DNA of 64,000 nt from Aquimarina brevivitae (GTDB lineage: Bacteria; Bacteroidota; Bacteroidia; Flavobacteriales; Flavobacteriaceae). Every line of letters starts with the position of its first letter. The first letter of the stretch is position 1. Both the position numbers and the translations under genes were made by a program. Below are positions 53,795-62,845 of this stretch, piece by piece. The DNA is taken from positions 8,894 through 72,893 of the forward strand of contig NZ_SGXE01000006.1 of the NCBI RefSeq assembly GCF_004216895.1. Direction: 5' to 3'. Below the pieces are notes generated by a model, which was given only the letters and a program-made list of their open reading frames with translations, was not told where the DNA came from and made no database searches.

Positions 53795-54669
53795 ATAAAT
53801 CGTAAAATATGCTCAAGCGCAGGATTACGATTGTCTTTTTTCCAAATAGCAGATAAAATTGCACGCTGTGGAATATTTGGCACCTCTAAGAATTTGACAC
53901 CTAGATTAAATCCATGTTGTAATGAGGTTGGTACTATCGCCACTCCTAAACCACTTTCTACTAGTTTAAATATGGTCTGGGCATGCACTGATTTATGGGT
54001 AACCCTAGGAGTAAATCCTTTGTCTTCACAAATGCTCATGATTTTATCGTAGTATAAAGAGCTATAGTCTGAAGAAAAGAGTATAAAATTCTCTTTTGCT
54101 ACTTGCTCAATACTTTTAAAATTTTCTTGATTCAAATGATGATCAATCGGTAGCGCAATAGAAAACGTATCCGTAAATACAGATTTCATTTCCATACCAT
54201 CTGGCACTCTGGCTAATCGCACAAAGCCCAGATCCAATTGATCCTTTTGTATGGCTTCAACCTGCAAATTGTTAGAAAGCTCTTCTAAACTAAACTGAAT
54301 ACTTGGATACTCTTTGTCCACTTTGATCAATAAGGTTGGAATAACCGATTGCATGGCCGAACCCAAAAAACCCACTCTAATCTCCCCTTCTCCACCAGCA
54401 TCCAGTAATTTGGTTTGCTTTAGTGTAAAATCTATATGATTCATTACAAACTCTAATTCCTTTTTTAGATAGGCTCCCGCGGTGGTCAGTGCCACATTTC
54501 TTTTATTCCGAATAAAAAGTGAGGCCCCAATGATCTCTTCCATTTGCCGTATTTGTCTACTCAATCCCGGTTGAGAAATGTAAAGTCGTTCTGCAGCCTT
54601 TCTAAAATGTAGTTCTTCGGCAACAGCCAAAAAATAAGTAAAATGACGTAATTCTAACTGATAACCCAT
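53791..54669 (-). CDS. LysR family transcriptional regulator (divergent from hut)
   Basis: A 292-residue LysR-type regulator: N-terminal winged helix (ELRHFTYFLAVAEELHFRKAAERLYISQPGLSRQIRQMEE) and a two-lobed effector domain (about 90-292) with GEIRVGFLGSA. It is transcribed away from hutH across 83 bp holding a 36-bp inverted repeat, so it is the likely regulator of the histidine operon and of itself. Its effector is probably a histidine-pathway metabolite such as urocanate, by analogy. Confidence 0.9.
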   Translation of the reverse strand: MGYQLELRHFTYFLAVAEELHFRKAAERLYISQPGLSRQIRQMEEIIGASLFIRNKRNVALTTAGAYLKKELEFVMNHIDFTLKQTKLLDAGGEGEIRVGFLGSAMQSVIPTLLIKVDKEYPSIQFSLEELSNNLQVEAIQKDQLDLGFVRLARVPDGMEMKSVFTDTFSIALPIDHHLNQENFKSIEQVAKENFILFSSDYSSLYYDKIMSICEDKGFTPRVTHKSVHAQTIFKLVESGLGVAIVPTSLQHGFNLGVKFLEVPNIPQRAILSAIWKKDNRNPALEHILRFI

Positions 54670-54674
54670 AGTTA

Positions 54675-54710
54675 TTAATAATTGACAAAATTGGTATTTC
54701 TAATTATTAA
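54675..54710. promoter_or_regulatory. 36-bp inverted repeat between lysR and hutH
   Basis: Perfect 9-bp arms TTAATAATT (54675-54683) and AATTATTAA (54702-54710) with an 18-nt spacer, directly upstream of lysR and 43 bp before hutH. The size and place fit a LysR dimer-of-dimers target. A one-mismatch -7 box (TTAGTTTG) for hutH follows downstream. Confidence 0.6.
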
Positions 54711-54752
54711 ATATACGTAGTATTTTAGTTTGCTCAAAAAAACACCCATCAA

Positions 54753-56333
54753 ATGTCAACAACATCGGCTATTTTCTCTTTTGGACAAGACTACCTAACC
54801 AGTGGCAAAGCGCTACAAATTGCAAGAGGTACATTACAAGCAACCATAACTGAGGAAACTAGAGATAAAATAAGGCAAAGCGCTGCACATGTAGCTTCTA
54901 TTGTAGATAAAGGAGAACCTGTATATGGAATCAATACAGGTTTTGGTCCATTATGTACTACCAAAATATCCAAACAGGAGACCAACATATTACAAAGTAA
55001 TATATTACAAAGTCATAGTGTTGGTGTTGGAGAGCCCATAGCTACCGAAATAGCCAAACTGATGTTAATTTTAAAATTACAATCCCTGTGTAAAGGATTT
55101 TCTGGTATCGCAGAAGCTACAGTTGATCGAATTCTATGGCATATTGATACTGATGTAATCCCTGTAGTACCTAGCCAAGGCTCAGTAGGTGCTTCAGGAG
55201 ACTTAGCGCCATTATCGCATTTATTTCTTCCATTATTGGGACTAGGCGAAGTAGTTTATAACAATAAAACACTTCCCGCTAAGGAAGTATTGCAAGCACA
55301 CAACTTAACGCCTTTAGATTTAGGTCCTAAAGAAGGCTTAGCACTAATCAATGGAACTCAGTTTATAGCAGCCCACGGCGTCAAAGTAGTTGAAAAATTA
55401 CAACAATGTCTTTCGCAGGCAGATATCATCGGAGCTATGATGATAGAAGGCTTGCAAGGTTCAGTGAAGCCTTTCTATAAGGAATTACACCAACTAAGAC
55501 CCTACAAGGGAAATATACACGTAGCTGCCAGAGTACAAGCAATGCTTCAAGGTTCTGAGATAATGGAAGATCACATCGATTGCGATCGTGTACAGGACCC
55601 CTACTCCCTGCGTTGTATACCACAGGTGCACGGGGCATCCAGAAATGCCTGGCTTCATCTCAAAGAACTTTTAGAAGTTGAGCTTAATGCTGTCACCGAC
55701 AACCCGATTATTATCAATGACCAACTAACGATAAGTGGTGGTAGTTTTCACGGGCAACCCTTAGCCATGGCTATTGATTATGCTTGCTTAGCTGCTTCAG
55801 AATTGGGTAACATCTCAGATCGTAGAATATATTTGGCCTTAGAGGGTAACTCACCAGGAGTTCCCAAATTACTGATGAAAGACACCGGTATCAATTCAGG
55901 ATATATGATCCTACAATACACCACAGCTGCCCTGGCCAGCGAAAATAAAGGATTATGCTTCCCCTCTAGTGCGGATAGTATACCAACCTCATTAGGCCAA
56001 GAAGATCACGTAAGTATGGGTTCTATAGGTGGTAGAAAAGCACTACGTGTCCTAAATAATCTCGAAAAAATCTTGGCAATCGAATTATTAACCGCAGCTC
56101 AGGCCTTTGAATTCCGTAAACCCTTAAAATCTGGACCTGTACTCGATGAGATTCATCAACTGGTTCGCAAACAAGTTGCATTTGCGGATAAAGATCGTGT
56201 GTTTGCAGATGATATCAATAAAGGAATTACCCTAATACAAGCCGGACTCGTATTAAAAACAGCCGAAAAAGCGGCTAAAGAACATAATGTATCATTATTT
56301 ACAAGTTACTCTGAGGAATTTGAAGTATATTAA
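54753..56333 (+). CDS. hutH: Histidine ammonia-lyase
   Basis: Converts histidine to trans-urocanate and ammonia. The 526-residue enzyme has the MIO-forming triad Ala-Ser-Gly in QGSVGASGDLAPLSHL, YGINTGFGPLCT near the N-terminus, and FHGQPLAMAIDY plus the QEDHVSMGS segment. First gene of the hut operon. Followed by a 109-bp gap containing the cloverleaf-like element, then hutI. Confidence 0.97.
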   Translation: MSTTSAIFSFGQDYLTSGKALQIARGTLQATITEETRDKIRQSAAHVASIVDKGEPVYGINTGFGPLCTTKISKQETNILQSNILQSHSVGVGEPIATEIAKLMLILKLQSLCKGFSGIAEATVDRILWHIDTDVIPVVPSQGSVGASGDLAPLSHLFLPLLGLGEVVYNNKTLPAKEVLQAHNLTPLDLGPKEGLALINGTQFIAAHGVKVVEKLQQCLSQADIIGAMMIEGLQGSVKPFYKELHQLRPYKGNIHVAARVQAMLQGSEIMEDHIDCDRVQDPYSLRCIPQVHGASRNAWLHLKELLEVELNAVTDNPIIINDQLTISGGSFHGQPLAMAIDYACLAASELGNISDRRIYLALEGNSPGVPKLLMKDTGINSGYMILQYTTAALASENKGLCFPSSADSIPTSLGQEDHVSMGSIGGRKALRVLNNLEKILAIELLTAAQAFEFRKPLKSGPVLDEIHQLVRKQVAFADKDRVFADDINKGITLIQAGLVLKTAEKAAKEHNVSLFTSYSEEFEVY

Positions 56334-56335
56334 TA

Positions 56336-56424
56336 CGGGCGTTACCCCTATTCGGGGTCGGGCTTTTGGCAGTCGCTACCCTATTACTAGGGTGAGCTCC
56401 AACAAAGCCGCAATCCCTAACGCA
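56336..56424 (+). repeat. GC-rich cloverleaf-like structured element
   Basis: About 85 nt, visibly richer in GC than its surroundings. Outer arms GCGTTA (56339-56344) and TAACGC (56418-56423) pair; inside are hairpin ACCCC-loop-GGGGT (56344-56358), a stem GGCTTT (56361-56366) with AAAGCC (56404-56409), and hairpin ACCCTA-TTAC-TAGGGT (56378-56393). It resembles from memory a dispersed repeat of flavobacterial genomes opening GGGCGTTACCCC and closing ATCCCTAACGC; a genome search would decide. Confidence 0.7.
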
Positions 56425-56442
56425 AGCTAAAAATGTAGACCA

Positions 56443-57702
56443 ATGAGTCAAGAACATAGTTACAAATTGATCGGTCCAATTACGCAATTGATCAGTATGG
56501 AAGGACTTCCAGTCAAAGGAGCCTTAAAGGATGAAGAACTTCCAATTATTCAAGATGCTGGAATACTACTACAAGATGAAAAAGTTATCGCAGTTGGTTC
56601 ACATAGAGAACTCTTAAAAAAAGCCCAACGTCTCAAAGCCCAACTAATCGAATTAAAAGGAAAGTATGTGGCAACACCAGGATTCATCGATTGCCATACC
56701 CATATATGCTTTGCAGGGAGTAGAGCAAAAGATTACGCGATGCGTAATGCCGGGAAGAGCTATCTTGAAATTGCTAAAGCAGGTGGAGGTATCTGGGACA
56801 CCGTAACCAAAACCAGAGAAGCTTCTTTGGAACAATTGTTTCATAACACTATGAAACGGGCAAATCAAATGATCAAAAATGGTATCACCACTATAGAAGT
56901 TAAAAGTGGTTATGGTTTATCCATAGAAGAAGAATTGAAAATGTTACGAGCCATCGCACTTGCCAACCGTAATATCGAAGCTGATCTTATTAGCACCTGT
57001 TTAGCGGCTCATATGCTCCCTAAAGATTTCAATGGATCTGAATCAGCATATTTAGAATGGATATCTAAAGAACTTTTTCCGGTCTTAAAACAAGAGAAGT
57101 TAACCAACCGGATTGATGCGTTTATTGAAGAAAGTGCTTTTTCAACCGCAGATATTATTCCCTACTACTCCAAAGCTATTGAAATGGGATTCAACTTAAC
57201 CGTACACGCGGATCAATTTACAACGGGCGGTAGTCAAGTTGCAGCAGAAATGGGCGCGCTTAGTGCAGACCATTTAGAGGTAAGCACAGACACCGAAATT
57301 GCTATCCTGGCCGCCAGTAATACCATAGCCGTAGCCCTTCCAGGTGCATCTTTAGGATTGGGATGCGCTTTCACTCCTGCAAGAAAGATTTTAGATCAGG
57401 GCGGTGCCTTGGCAATCGCTAGTGATTGGAATCCTGGATCTGCGCCGATGGGAGACCTATTAACACAAGCAAGTATTTTGGGCACCTTTCAAAAATTAAG
57501 TAATGCCGAATTATTAGCAGGTATTACCTATAGAGCTGCAGCTGCTTTAGATTTAACCGATCGCGGTACTATTGCCAGCGGTAAGTTGGCAGATATCAAT
57601 TTGTTTGCTACTGACGATAATAATGAAATTTGGTATCATCAAGGTAAACTCACTCCTGCGCAAGTATGGAAAAATGGAGAATTGATTTTCACCGAGCACT
57701 AA
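56443..57702 (+). CDS. hutI: Imidazolonepropionase
   Basis: Hydrolyses imidazolone propionate to formimidoylglutamate. The 419-residue amidohydrolase has the metal site FIDCHTHICFAGSR, EVKSGYGLSIEEE, VHADQF and the later Asp in ASDWNPGSAPMGDLL. It is the second hut gene although it acts third. The 110-bp gap to hutU holds no gene. Confidence 0.97.
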   Translation: MSQEHSYKLIGPITQLISMEGLPVKGALKDEELPIIQDAGILLQDEKVIAVGSHRELLKKAQRLKAQLIELKGKYVATPGFIDCHTHICFAGSRAKDYAMRNAGKSYLEIAKAGGGIWDTVTKTREASLEQLFHNTMKRANQMIKNGITTIEVKSGYGLSIEEELKMLRAIALANRNIEADLISTCLAAHMLPKDFNGSESAYLEWISKELFPVLKQEKLTNRIDAFIEESAFSTADIIPYYSKAIEMGFNLTVHADQFTTGGSQVAAEMGALSADHLEVSTDTEIAILAASNTIAVALPGASLGLGCAFTPARKILDQGGALAIASDWNPGSAPMGDLLTQASILGTFQKLSNAELLAGITYRAAAALDLTDRGTIASGKLADINLFATDDNNEIWYHQGKLTPAQVWKNGELIFTEH

Positions 57703-57812
57703 GCCAGGTGCCAAAGTATAGAAGCAGTTAGTGCTACAACTGGTAAAAAGTCTAAATCAAAATCTTTGATATAAAGATAAAAACACACATAAACCTATAA
57801 CGAGATTATTCC

Positions 57813-59813
57813 ATGACGTTCGCAGAACAAATCATACAAGGGATACCTAACACCCTTCCTAAGAAAAAAGAAATAAACCCAGGTATTAGTAGAGCCCCAA
57901 AACGGAAACAAATACTAACCGATGACGAAAAGCTCCTTGCAGTAAAAAATGCATTACGCTATTTTCCGGTAGCTTGGCACGAGGATTTAGCCCCCGAATT
58001 TTTGGAGGAGCTAAACACTCTAGGGCGTATCTATATGTATCGTTTTATGCCAGATTATGAAATGTACGCCCGGCCGATATCTGATTATCCCTCAAATTGC
58101 GCTCAGGCAGCAGCGATAATGCTTATGATTCAAAATAATCTTGATCCTGCTGTCGCACAACACCCTTATGAACTAATTACCTATGGAGGTAATGGGGCCG
58201 TTTTTCAAAACTGGGCACAATACCTCATAACGATGCAATATCTGGCAACGATGACGGAACAGCAAACCCTACATATGTATTCGGGTCATCCTATGGGATT
58301 ATTCCCTTCTAGCCCAGATGCGCCAAGGGTTATCGTTACAAATGGAATGATGATTCCAAATTATTCCAAGCCGGATGACTGGGAGCGATATAATGCCTTG
58401 GGCGTTACACAATATGGGCAAATGACTGCGGGTAGTTATATGTACATTGGTCCTCAAGGTATCGTACACGGTACCACTATAACCGTTATGAATGCTTTCA
58501 GAAAAACATTACATCCCGGAGAAACTCCTGCAGGAAAAGTATTTCTTACTTCTGGTCTTGGAGGGATGAGTGGCGCACAACCAAAAGCAGGAAATATTGC
58601 AGGCTGCATTACTGTATGTGCTGAAGTAAATCCTAAAGCTGCTCAAAAACGCCACGAGCAAGGATGGGTCGATGAAATTTGCACAGCTATCGATCAATTG
58701 GTAGCACGGGTCCGGCAAGCTATAGCTCAAAAAGAGATTGTATCCATTGCCTATCAAGGAAATATTGTAGAAGTTTGGGAAATATTCTACGAAGAACAGA
58801 TAAAAGTAACGCTTGGCTCCGATCAAACTTCATTACACAACCCGTGGTCAGGTGGTTATTATCCAGTAGGTCTAAGCTATTACGAAGCAAACACAATGCT
58901 TGCTACACAGCCAGAGTTATTCCGGCAAAAAGTAAAAGAAAGCTTAATTAGACAAGCCGATGCGATTAATAAACATACCGCATCAGGTACTTACTTTTTT
59001 GATTATGGTAACGCCTTTTTACTGGAAGCATCAAGAGCTGGTGCAGCTATCATGGCAGATAATAAAATAGATTTTAAATACCCTTCTTACGTGCAGGATA
59101 TATTAGGTCCGATGTGTTTTGACTATGGATTTGGTCCTTTTAGATGGGTTTGTAGTTCAGGTAAAGAAGAAGACCTGGATCGTACAGATCAAATTGCGCT
59201 TGAAGTGATGGAACAGATTAAAAGCACTGCACCCAAGGAAATTCAACAACAAATGCAGGATAATATAACCTGGATTGCCAACGCAAAGCAAAATAAGCTC
59301 GTTGTAGGCTCTAAAGCACGTATTTTATATGCAGACTCCGAAGGAAGGATAAAAATCGCTCAGGAGTTTAATAAAGCGGTAAAAACAGGACACATTAGCG
59401 CTCCCATTATTCTTGGAAGAGATCATCACGACGTAAGTGGTACGGATTCCCCCTATAGAGAAACCAGTAATATCTACGATGGTAGTAAGTTTACGGCTGA
59501 TATGGCGATACACAATGTGATCGGTGATAGTTTTAGAGGCGCTACCTGGGTATCCATCCATAACGGAGGTGGTGTGGGCTGGGGAGAAGTTATTAACGGA
59601 GGCTTTGGATTGGTCTTAGATGGCTCCGAAGCAGCAGATCATAAATTACAAAATATGTTATTTTATGATGTTAATAACGGTATCTCGCGGAGAAGTTGGG
59701 CCAGAAACGAAGAGGCTCTTTTTGCGATCAAGCGCGAAATGGAGCGAACACCTAACCTTAAAGTAACCCTACCCAATAAGGTGAAGGATTCAATAATAGA
59801 TAAATTAAAGTAA
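57813..59813 (+). CDS. hutU: Urocanate hydratase (long Bacteroidetes form)
   Basis: Converts urocanate to imidazolone propionate using tightly bound NAD+. At 666 residues it is about 100 longer than the E. coli-type enzyme; this is the form found in Bacteroidetes. Seen: FLTSGLGGMSGAQPKAGNIAG (NAD site), VCSSGKEEDLDRTDQIA, GRDHHDVSGTDSPYRET and the C-terminal NGGGVGWGEVINGGFG. Co-directional with hutI and hutG (10-bp gap to the latter). Confidence 0.95.
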   Translation: MTFAEQIIQGIPNTLPKKKEINPGISRAPKRKQILTDDEKLLAVKNALRYFPVAWHEDLAPEFLEELNTLGRIYMYRFMPDYEMYARPISDYPSNCAQAAAIMLMIQNNLDPAVAQHPYELITYGGNGAVFQNWAQYLITMQYLATMTEQQTLHMYSGHPMGLFPSSPDAPRVIVTNGMMIPNYSKPDDWERYNALGVTQYGQMTAGSYMYIGPQGIVHGTTITVMNAFRKTLHPGETPAGKVFLTSGLGGMSGAQPKAGNIAGCITVCAEVNPKAAQKRHEQGWVDEICTAIDQLVARVRQAIAQKEIVSIAYQGNIVEVWEIFYEEQIKVTLGSDQTSLHNPWSGGYYPVGLSYYEANTMLATQPELFRQKVKESLIRQADAINKHTASGTYFFDYGNAFLLEASRAGAAIMADNKIDFKYPSYVQDILGPMCFDYGFGPFRWVCSSGKEEDLDRTDQIALEVMEQIKSTAPKEIQQQMQDNITWIANAKQNKLVVGSKARILYADSEGRIKIAQEFNKAVKTGHISAPIILGRDHHDVSGTDSPYRETSNIYDGSKFTADMAIHNVIGDSFRGATWVSIHNGGGVGWGEVINGGFGLVLDGSEAADHKLQNMLFYDVNNGISRRSWARNEEALFAIKREMERTPNLKVTLPNKVKDSIIDKLK

Positions 59814-59823
59814 TACCCTTATC

Positions 59824-60783
59824 ATGTATCAAAAAATTAACCAATCCTTATACACTGGTAGACAGTCCAATAAGATACATTACCTGCACGAAAAGATTAA
59901 ATTTGTAGATTTAGACCAACACCTTACTAAATCAATACACAAACCAGTGTTTAGCATACTGGGATACTGCTGTGATGAAGGTGTTAAACGCAACAAAGGA
60001 CGCGCAGGAGCTGCGGCAGCACCTGATATGATTCGAAAAATGATAAGTCCACTAGCCAATCACTTTCCGGATTCCTTAGACATCTTAGATTTTGGTAACA
60101 TTTATTGCGATAACAAGGACCTTGAAAAAATTCAAACTTTTACTTCAGGTAAAATACAAGAAATAACTGAAAATCAAATTTTTAATATAATACTAGGTGG
60201 TGGTCATGATTTAGCCTACGCGCACTTTAATGGACTCAAAAACGCTTTCCCTAAAAAGAAAATTGGAATCATCAACTTGGATGCTCATTTTGATTTAAGA
60301 GCTATGGATGAGCAAGGAACTTCTGGAACTCCATTCTATCAAATCGCATCAGAAAACCCAGAAAATTTCCAGTATTTATGTTTAGGGATTCAAAAAGAAA
60401 GCAACCATAAAGAACTCTTTTCTACAGCGGAAAAATTTGGAGTAAAGTATCTTTATAATCAAGAATTCGTTATTCAAAACTATGAAAATGTAAGCAGGTT
60501 AGTTGATGCATTAACATCTACTGTAGACCTTATTTATTTAAGTATTGATCTAGATGGATTTTCATCGGCTATCGCGCCTGGAGTAAGTGCTCCTTCTCCA
60601 TTAGGTTTTCAGATAGATATTGTTGTAAAGGTAATTGAGGATGTCATAAAATCAGAAAAATTAGTCGCTTGTGATATCGTAGAATTAAACCCCACTTATG
60701 ATATCGATAATACCACAGCAAGGCTAGCAGCTCGATTGCTTTACAAAATTTTTGAATTAAAAATTAGTCAAATCCAACAATAA
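59824..60783 (+). CDS. hutG: Formimidoylglutamase (arginase family)
   Basis: Hydrolyses formimidoylglutamate to glutamate and formamide. The 319-residue ureohydrolase shows the dimanganese motifs GGGHDLAYAHF, NLDAHFDLRAM and SIDLDGFSSAIAPGVSAPSP. It completes the pathway begun by hutH, hutU and hutI. No alternative HutE/HutF route genes are present. Arginase-like activity is possible but the context fixes the call. Confidence 0.92.
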   Translation: MYQKINQSLYTGRQSNKIHYLHEKIKFVDLDQHLTKSIHKPVFSILGYCCDEGVKRNKGRAGAAAAPDMIRKMISPLANHFPDSLDILDFGNIYCDNKDLEKIQTFTSGKIQEITENQIFNIILGGGHDLAYAHFNGLKNAFPKKKIGIINLDAHFDLRAMDEQGTSGTPFYQIASENPENFQYLCLGIQKESNHKELFSTAEKFGVKYLYNQEFVIQNYENVSRLVDALTSTVDLIYLSIDLDGFSSAIAPGVSAPSPLGFQIDIVVKVIEDVIKSEKLVACDIVELNPTYDIDNTTARLAARLLYKIFELKISQIQQ

Positions 60784-60929
60784 CCCGATCATATAACAGC
60801 CTTTTAAGGGTCGATAAAATCCTAAAATTATAGCAAAAGGATTAACAAAATAACATTATTGTTTGTAGCTTTACCTAATAACAGATACTAGAACCACTAA
60901 TTTAATATCCAAGCAAGCGTTGGACGCCT

Positions 60930-62816
60930 ATGGATCAAATCAACTTTTATCAAATCTTAATATTTGGCTTTCAAGGATTAATCATATCTTTTTTATTATT
61001 ACTCCTTTTTCAGTTGAGAGCAACATTTGGCGTAGGACTTTTATTCGCCACGATGGGGCTTTTTCAGTTTATGCAAGCTTTATTAGCAAGCACCTTATAT
61101 TATGAGATTGCTGATGGTCTAATGATCTCTCCGGGGTCCTCCGTGATGTTTCCCGCTACTTTATTTGCGATATTACTGATTTACATCAAAGAAGACGCTA
61201 CCGTTACCAGGCGACTCATCTATGCGTTAATAACAGCCAATATTGTAATGTCTGTATTACTTTTATCATTCCGATTTAACATCGAGGAATCGTTTCAATT
61301 TAACAATTTTAATCTTTCCTCAGTTTTCTTTGATGGTAACGCCCTGGTTTTGATGATTGGTACAGTGGCTTTATTTTTAGATTCATTACTCATCATATTC
61401 ACCTTTGAATTCATCTCTAAATACTCCACCAATCTATTTATCCGGATTTGTTTTACAATGCTTATCGCTCTGACTTTTGATGCCGTATTTTTCGCTTTAT
61501 CTACTTTTTGGTACTTTGATAACGTAGGGTCGTTTTTAGAATCTGGCTTATATTCCAAAGTATTTTCTGCAATTTTTTACAGTATAGTATTTAGCTTGTA
61601 TCTAAAGTATGTTGATAAAGAAGAATACAAACCTAAGTTCTTAACGTTTAAAGACACCTTCCACGCGCTTACCTATAAACAAAAGTTTATAGCAGCAGAG
61701 AAAGCAGCGCAGTTAACCCAAAGCCGGTATAAAACATTAACTAATATTTCTCCTGTTGGAATATTTATGACCAAACCTAATGGTAAAACTATTTTTGTAA
61801 ATCCAAGATGGTGTGAAATATCAGGAATGAGTTACGAAGAAGCGCTTGGAGAAGGATGGCTCAAGGCAGTACACCCGGATGACAGGCAGCGGCTAAAAAA
61901 AGGTTGGGAAAACGATACCGAGGATCGGAAAGCCTCATATTCCGAGTACCGATTTATTAACAAAAAAGACGGAAGTATCAAATGGGTACTAGGCCAGGCG
62001 ATACCCGAATACGATGAAAACGGCAGAATTTCTGGCTACGTAGGCACCATAACAGATATAACGGAAATCAAACTGTATGAAGAAGAATTGAGTCGCCTCA
62101 AAGATAAAGCAGAGGAAAGTGATCGTTTAAAATCTGCTTTTTTAGCCAACATGAGTCACGAAATCAGAACACCAATGAACGGCATCATGGGATTCGCGGA
62201 ATTATTAAAAGAACCTAAATTATCAGGTGATGAAAAAAGTTTATACCTAAGCCTCATCGAAGAAAGCGGTAAACGTATGCTTAACATCATCAAAGACATT
62301 ATAGATATCTCCAAAATAGAATCCGGTCAGGTAACTGTCACCCCATCGGATGTTGCCATTAATGAGGAAATCACCTATTTATACCAATTTTTTAAACCTG
62401 AGGCCGATAAAAAGAATCTGGAACTATCATTCCATTTAGATTTAACTAATGAAAATGCGGTAATACGAACTGACAAAGAAAAACTAGTAGCGATTCTCAC
62501 TAACCTCATCAAAAATGCTATCAAATACACTAATGAGGGTGCTATATCCTTTGGATATCAAAAGGTAAACAAAGATAAACTTGAATTTTTTGTAAAAGAT
62601 ACTGGAATAGGAATTCCTAAAAACAGGCAAAAAGCCATATTTAAGCGTTTTGTACAAGCTGATATTAAGGATCGATATGCCTTAGAAGGCGCAGGTATTG
62701 GTCTTTCTATTGCTAAAGCCTATGTAGAAATGCTAGAAGGTAAAATACGAGTTGAAAGTACCGAAAACATAGGTTCGACATTCTATTTTACCATCCCTTA
62801 TATAAAAGCTTCATAG
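60930..62816 (+). CDS. Membrane PAS sensor histidine kinase
   Basis: A 628-residue kinase: seven-helix membrane N-terminus (1 to about 235) of the helix-turn-helix-paired sensor type, then a PAS domain (about 260-380, PVGIFMTKPNGKTIFVNPRW), HisKA with His410 in NMSHEIRTPMNG, and HATPase_c with NLIKNAIKY, DTGIGI and GAGIGLSIAKAYVEM. No receiver domain. No response regulator gene is adjacent, so it is an orphan kinase here. A near-match -7 box TAGCTTTA lies upstream. Convergent with murA. Confidence 0.93.
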   Translation: MDQINFYQILIFGFQGLIISFLLLLLFQLRATFGVGLLFATMGLFQFMQALLASTLYYEIADGLMISPGSSVMFPATLFAILLIYIKEDATVTRRLIYALITANIVMSVLLLSFRFNIEESFQFNNFNLSSVFFDGNALVLMIGTVALFLDSLLIIFTFEFISKYSTNLFIRICFTMLIALTFDAVFFALSTFWYFDNVGSFLESGLYSKVFSAIFYSIVFSLYLKYVDKEEYKPKFLTFKDTFHALTYKQKFIAAEKAAQLTQSRYKTLTNISPVGIFMTKPNGKTIFVNPRWCEISGMSYEEALGEGWLKAVHPDDRQRLKKGWENDTEDRKASYSEYRFINKKDGSIKWVLGQAIPEYDENGRISGYVGTITDITEIKLYEEELSRLKDKAEESDRLKSAFLANMSHEIRTPMNGIMGFAELLKEPKLSGDEKSLYLSLIEESGKRMLNIIKDIIDISKIESGQVTVTPSDVAINEEITYLYQFFKPEADKKNLELSFHLDLTNENAVIRTDKEKLVAILTNLIKNAIKYTNEGAISFGYQKVNKDKLEFFVKDTGIGIPKNRQKAIFKRFVQADIKDRYALEGAGIGLSIAKAYVEMLEGKIRVESTENIGSTFYFTIPYIKAS

Positions 62817-62845
62817 TAAAACTACGCAAAGAAGTATTTTAAACC

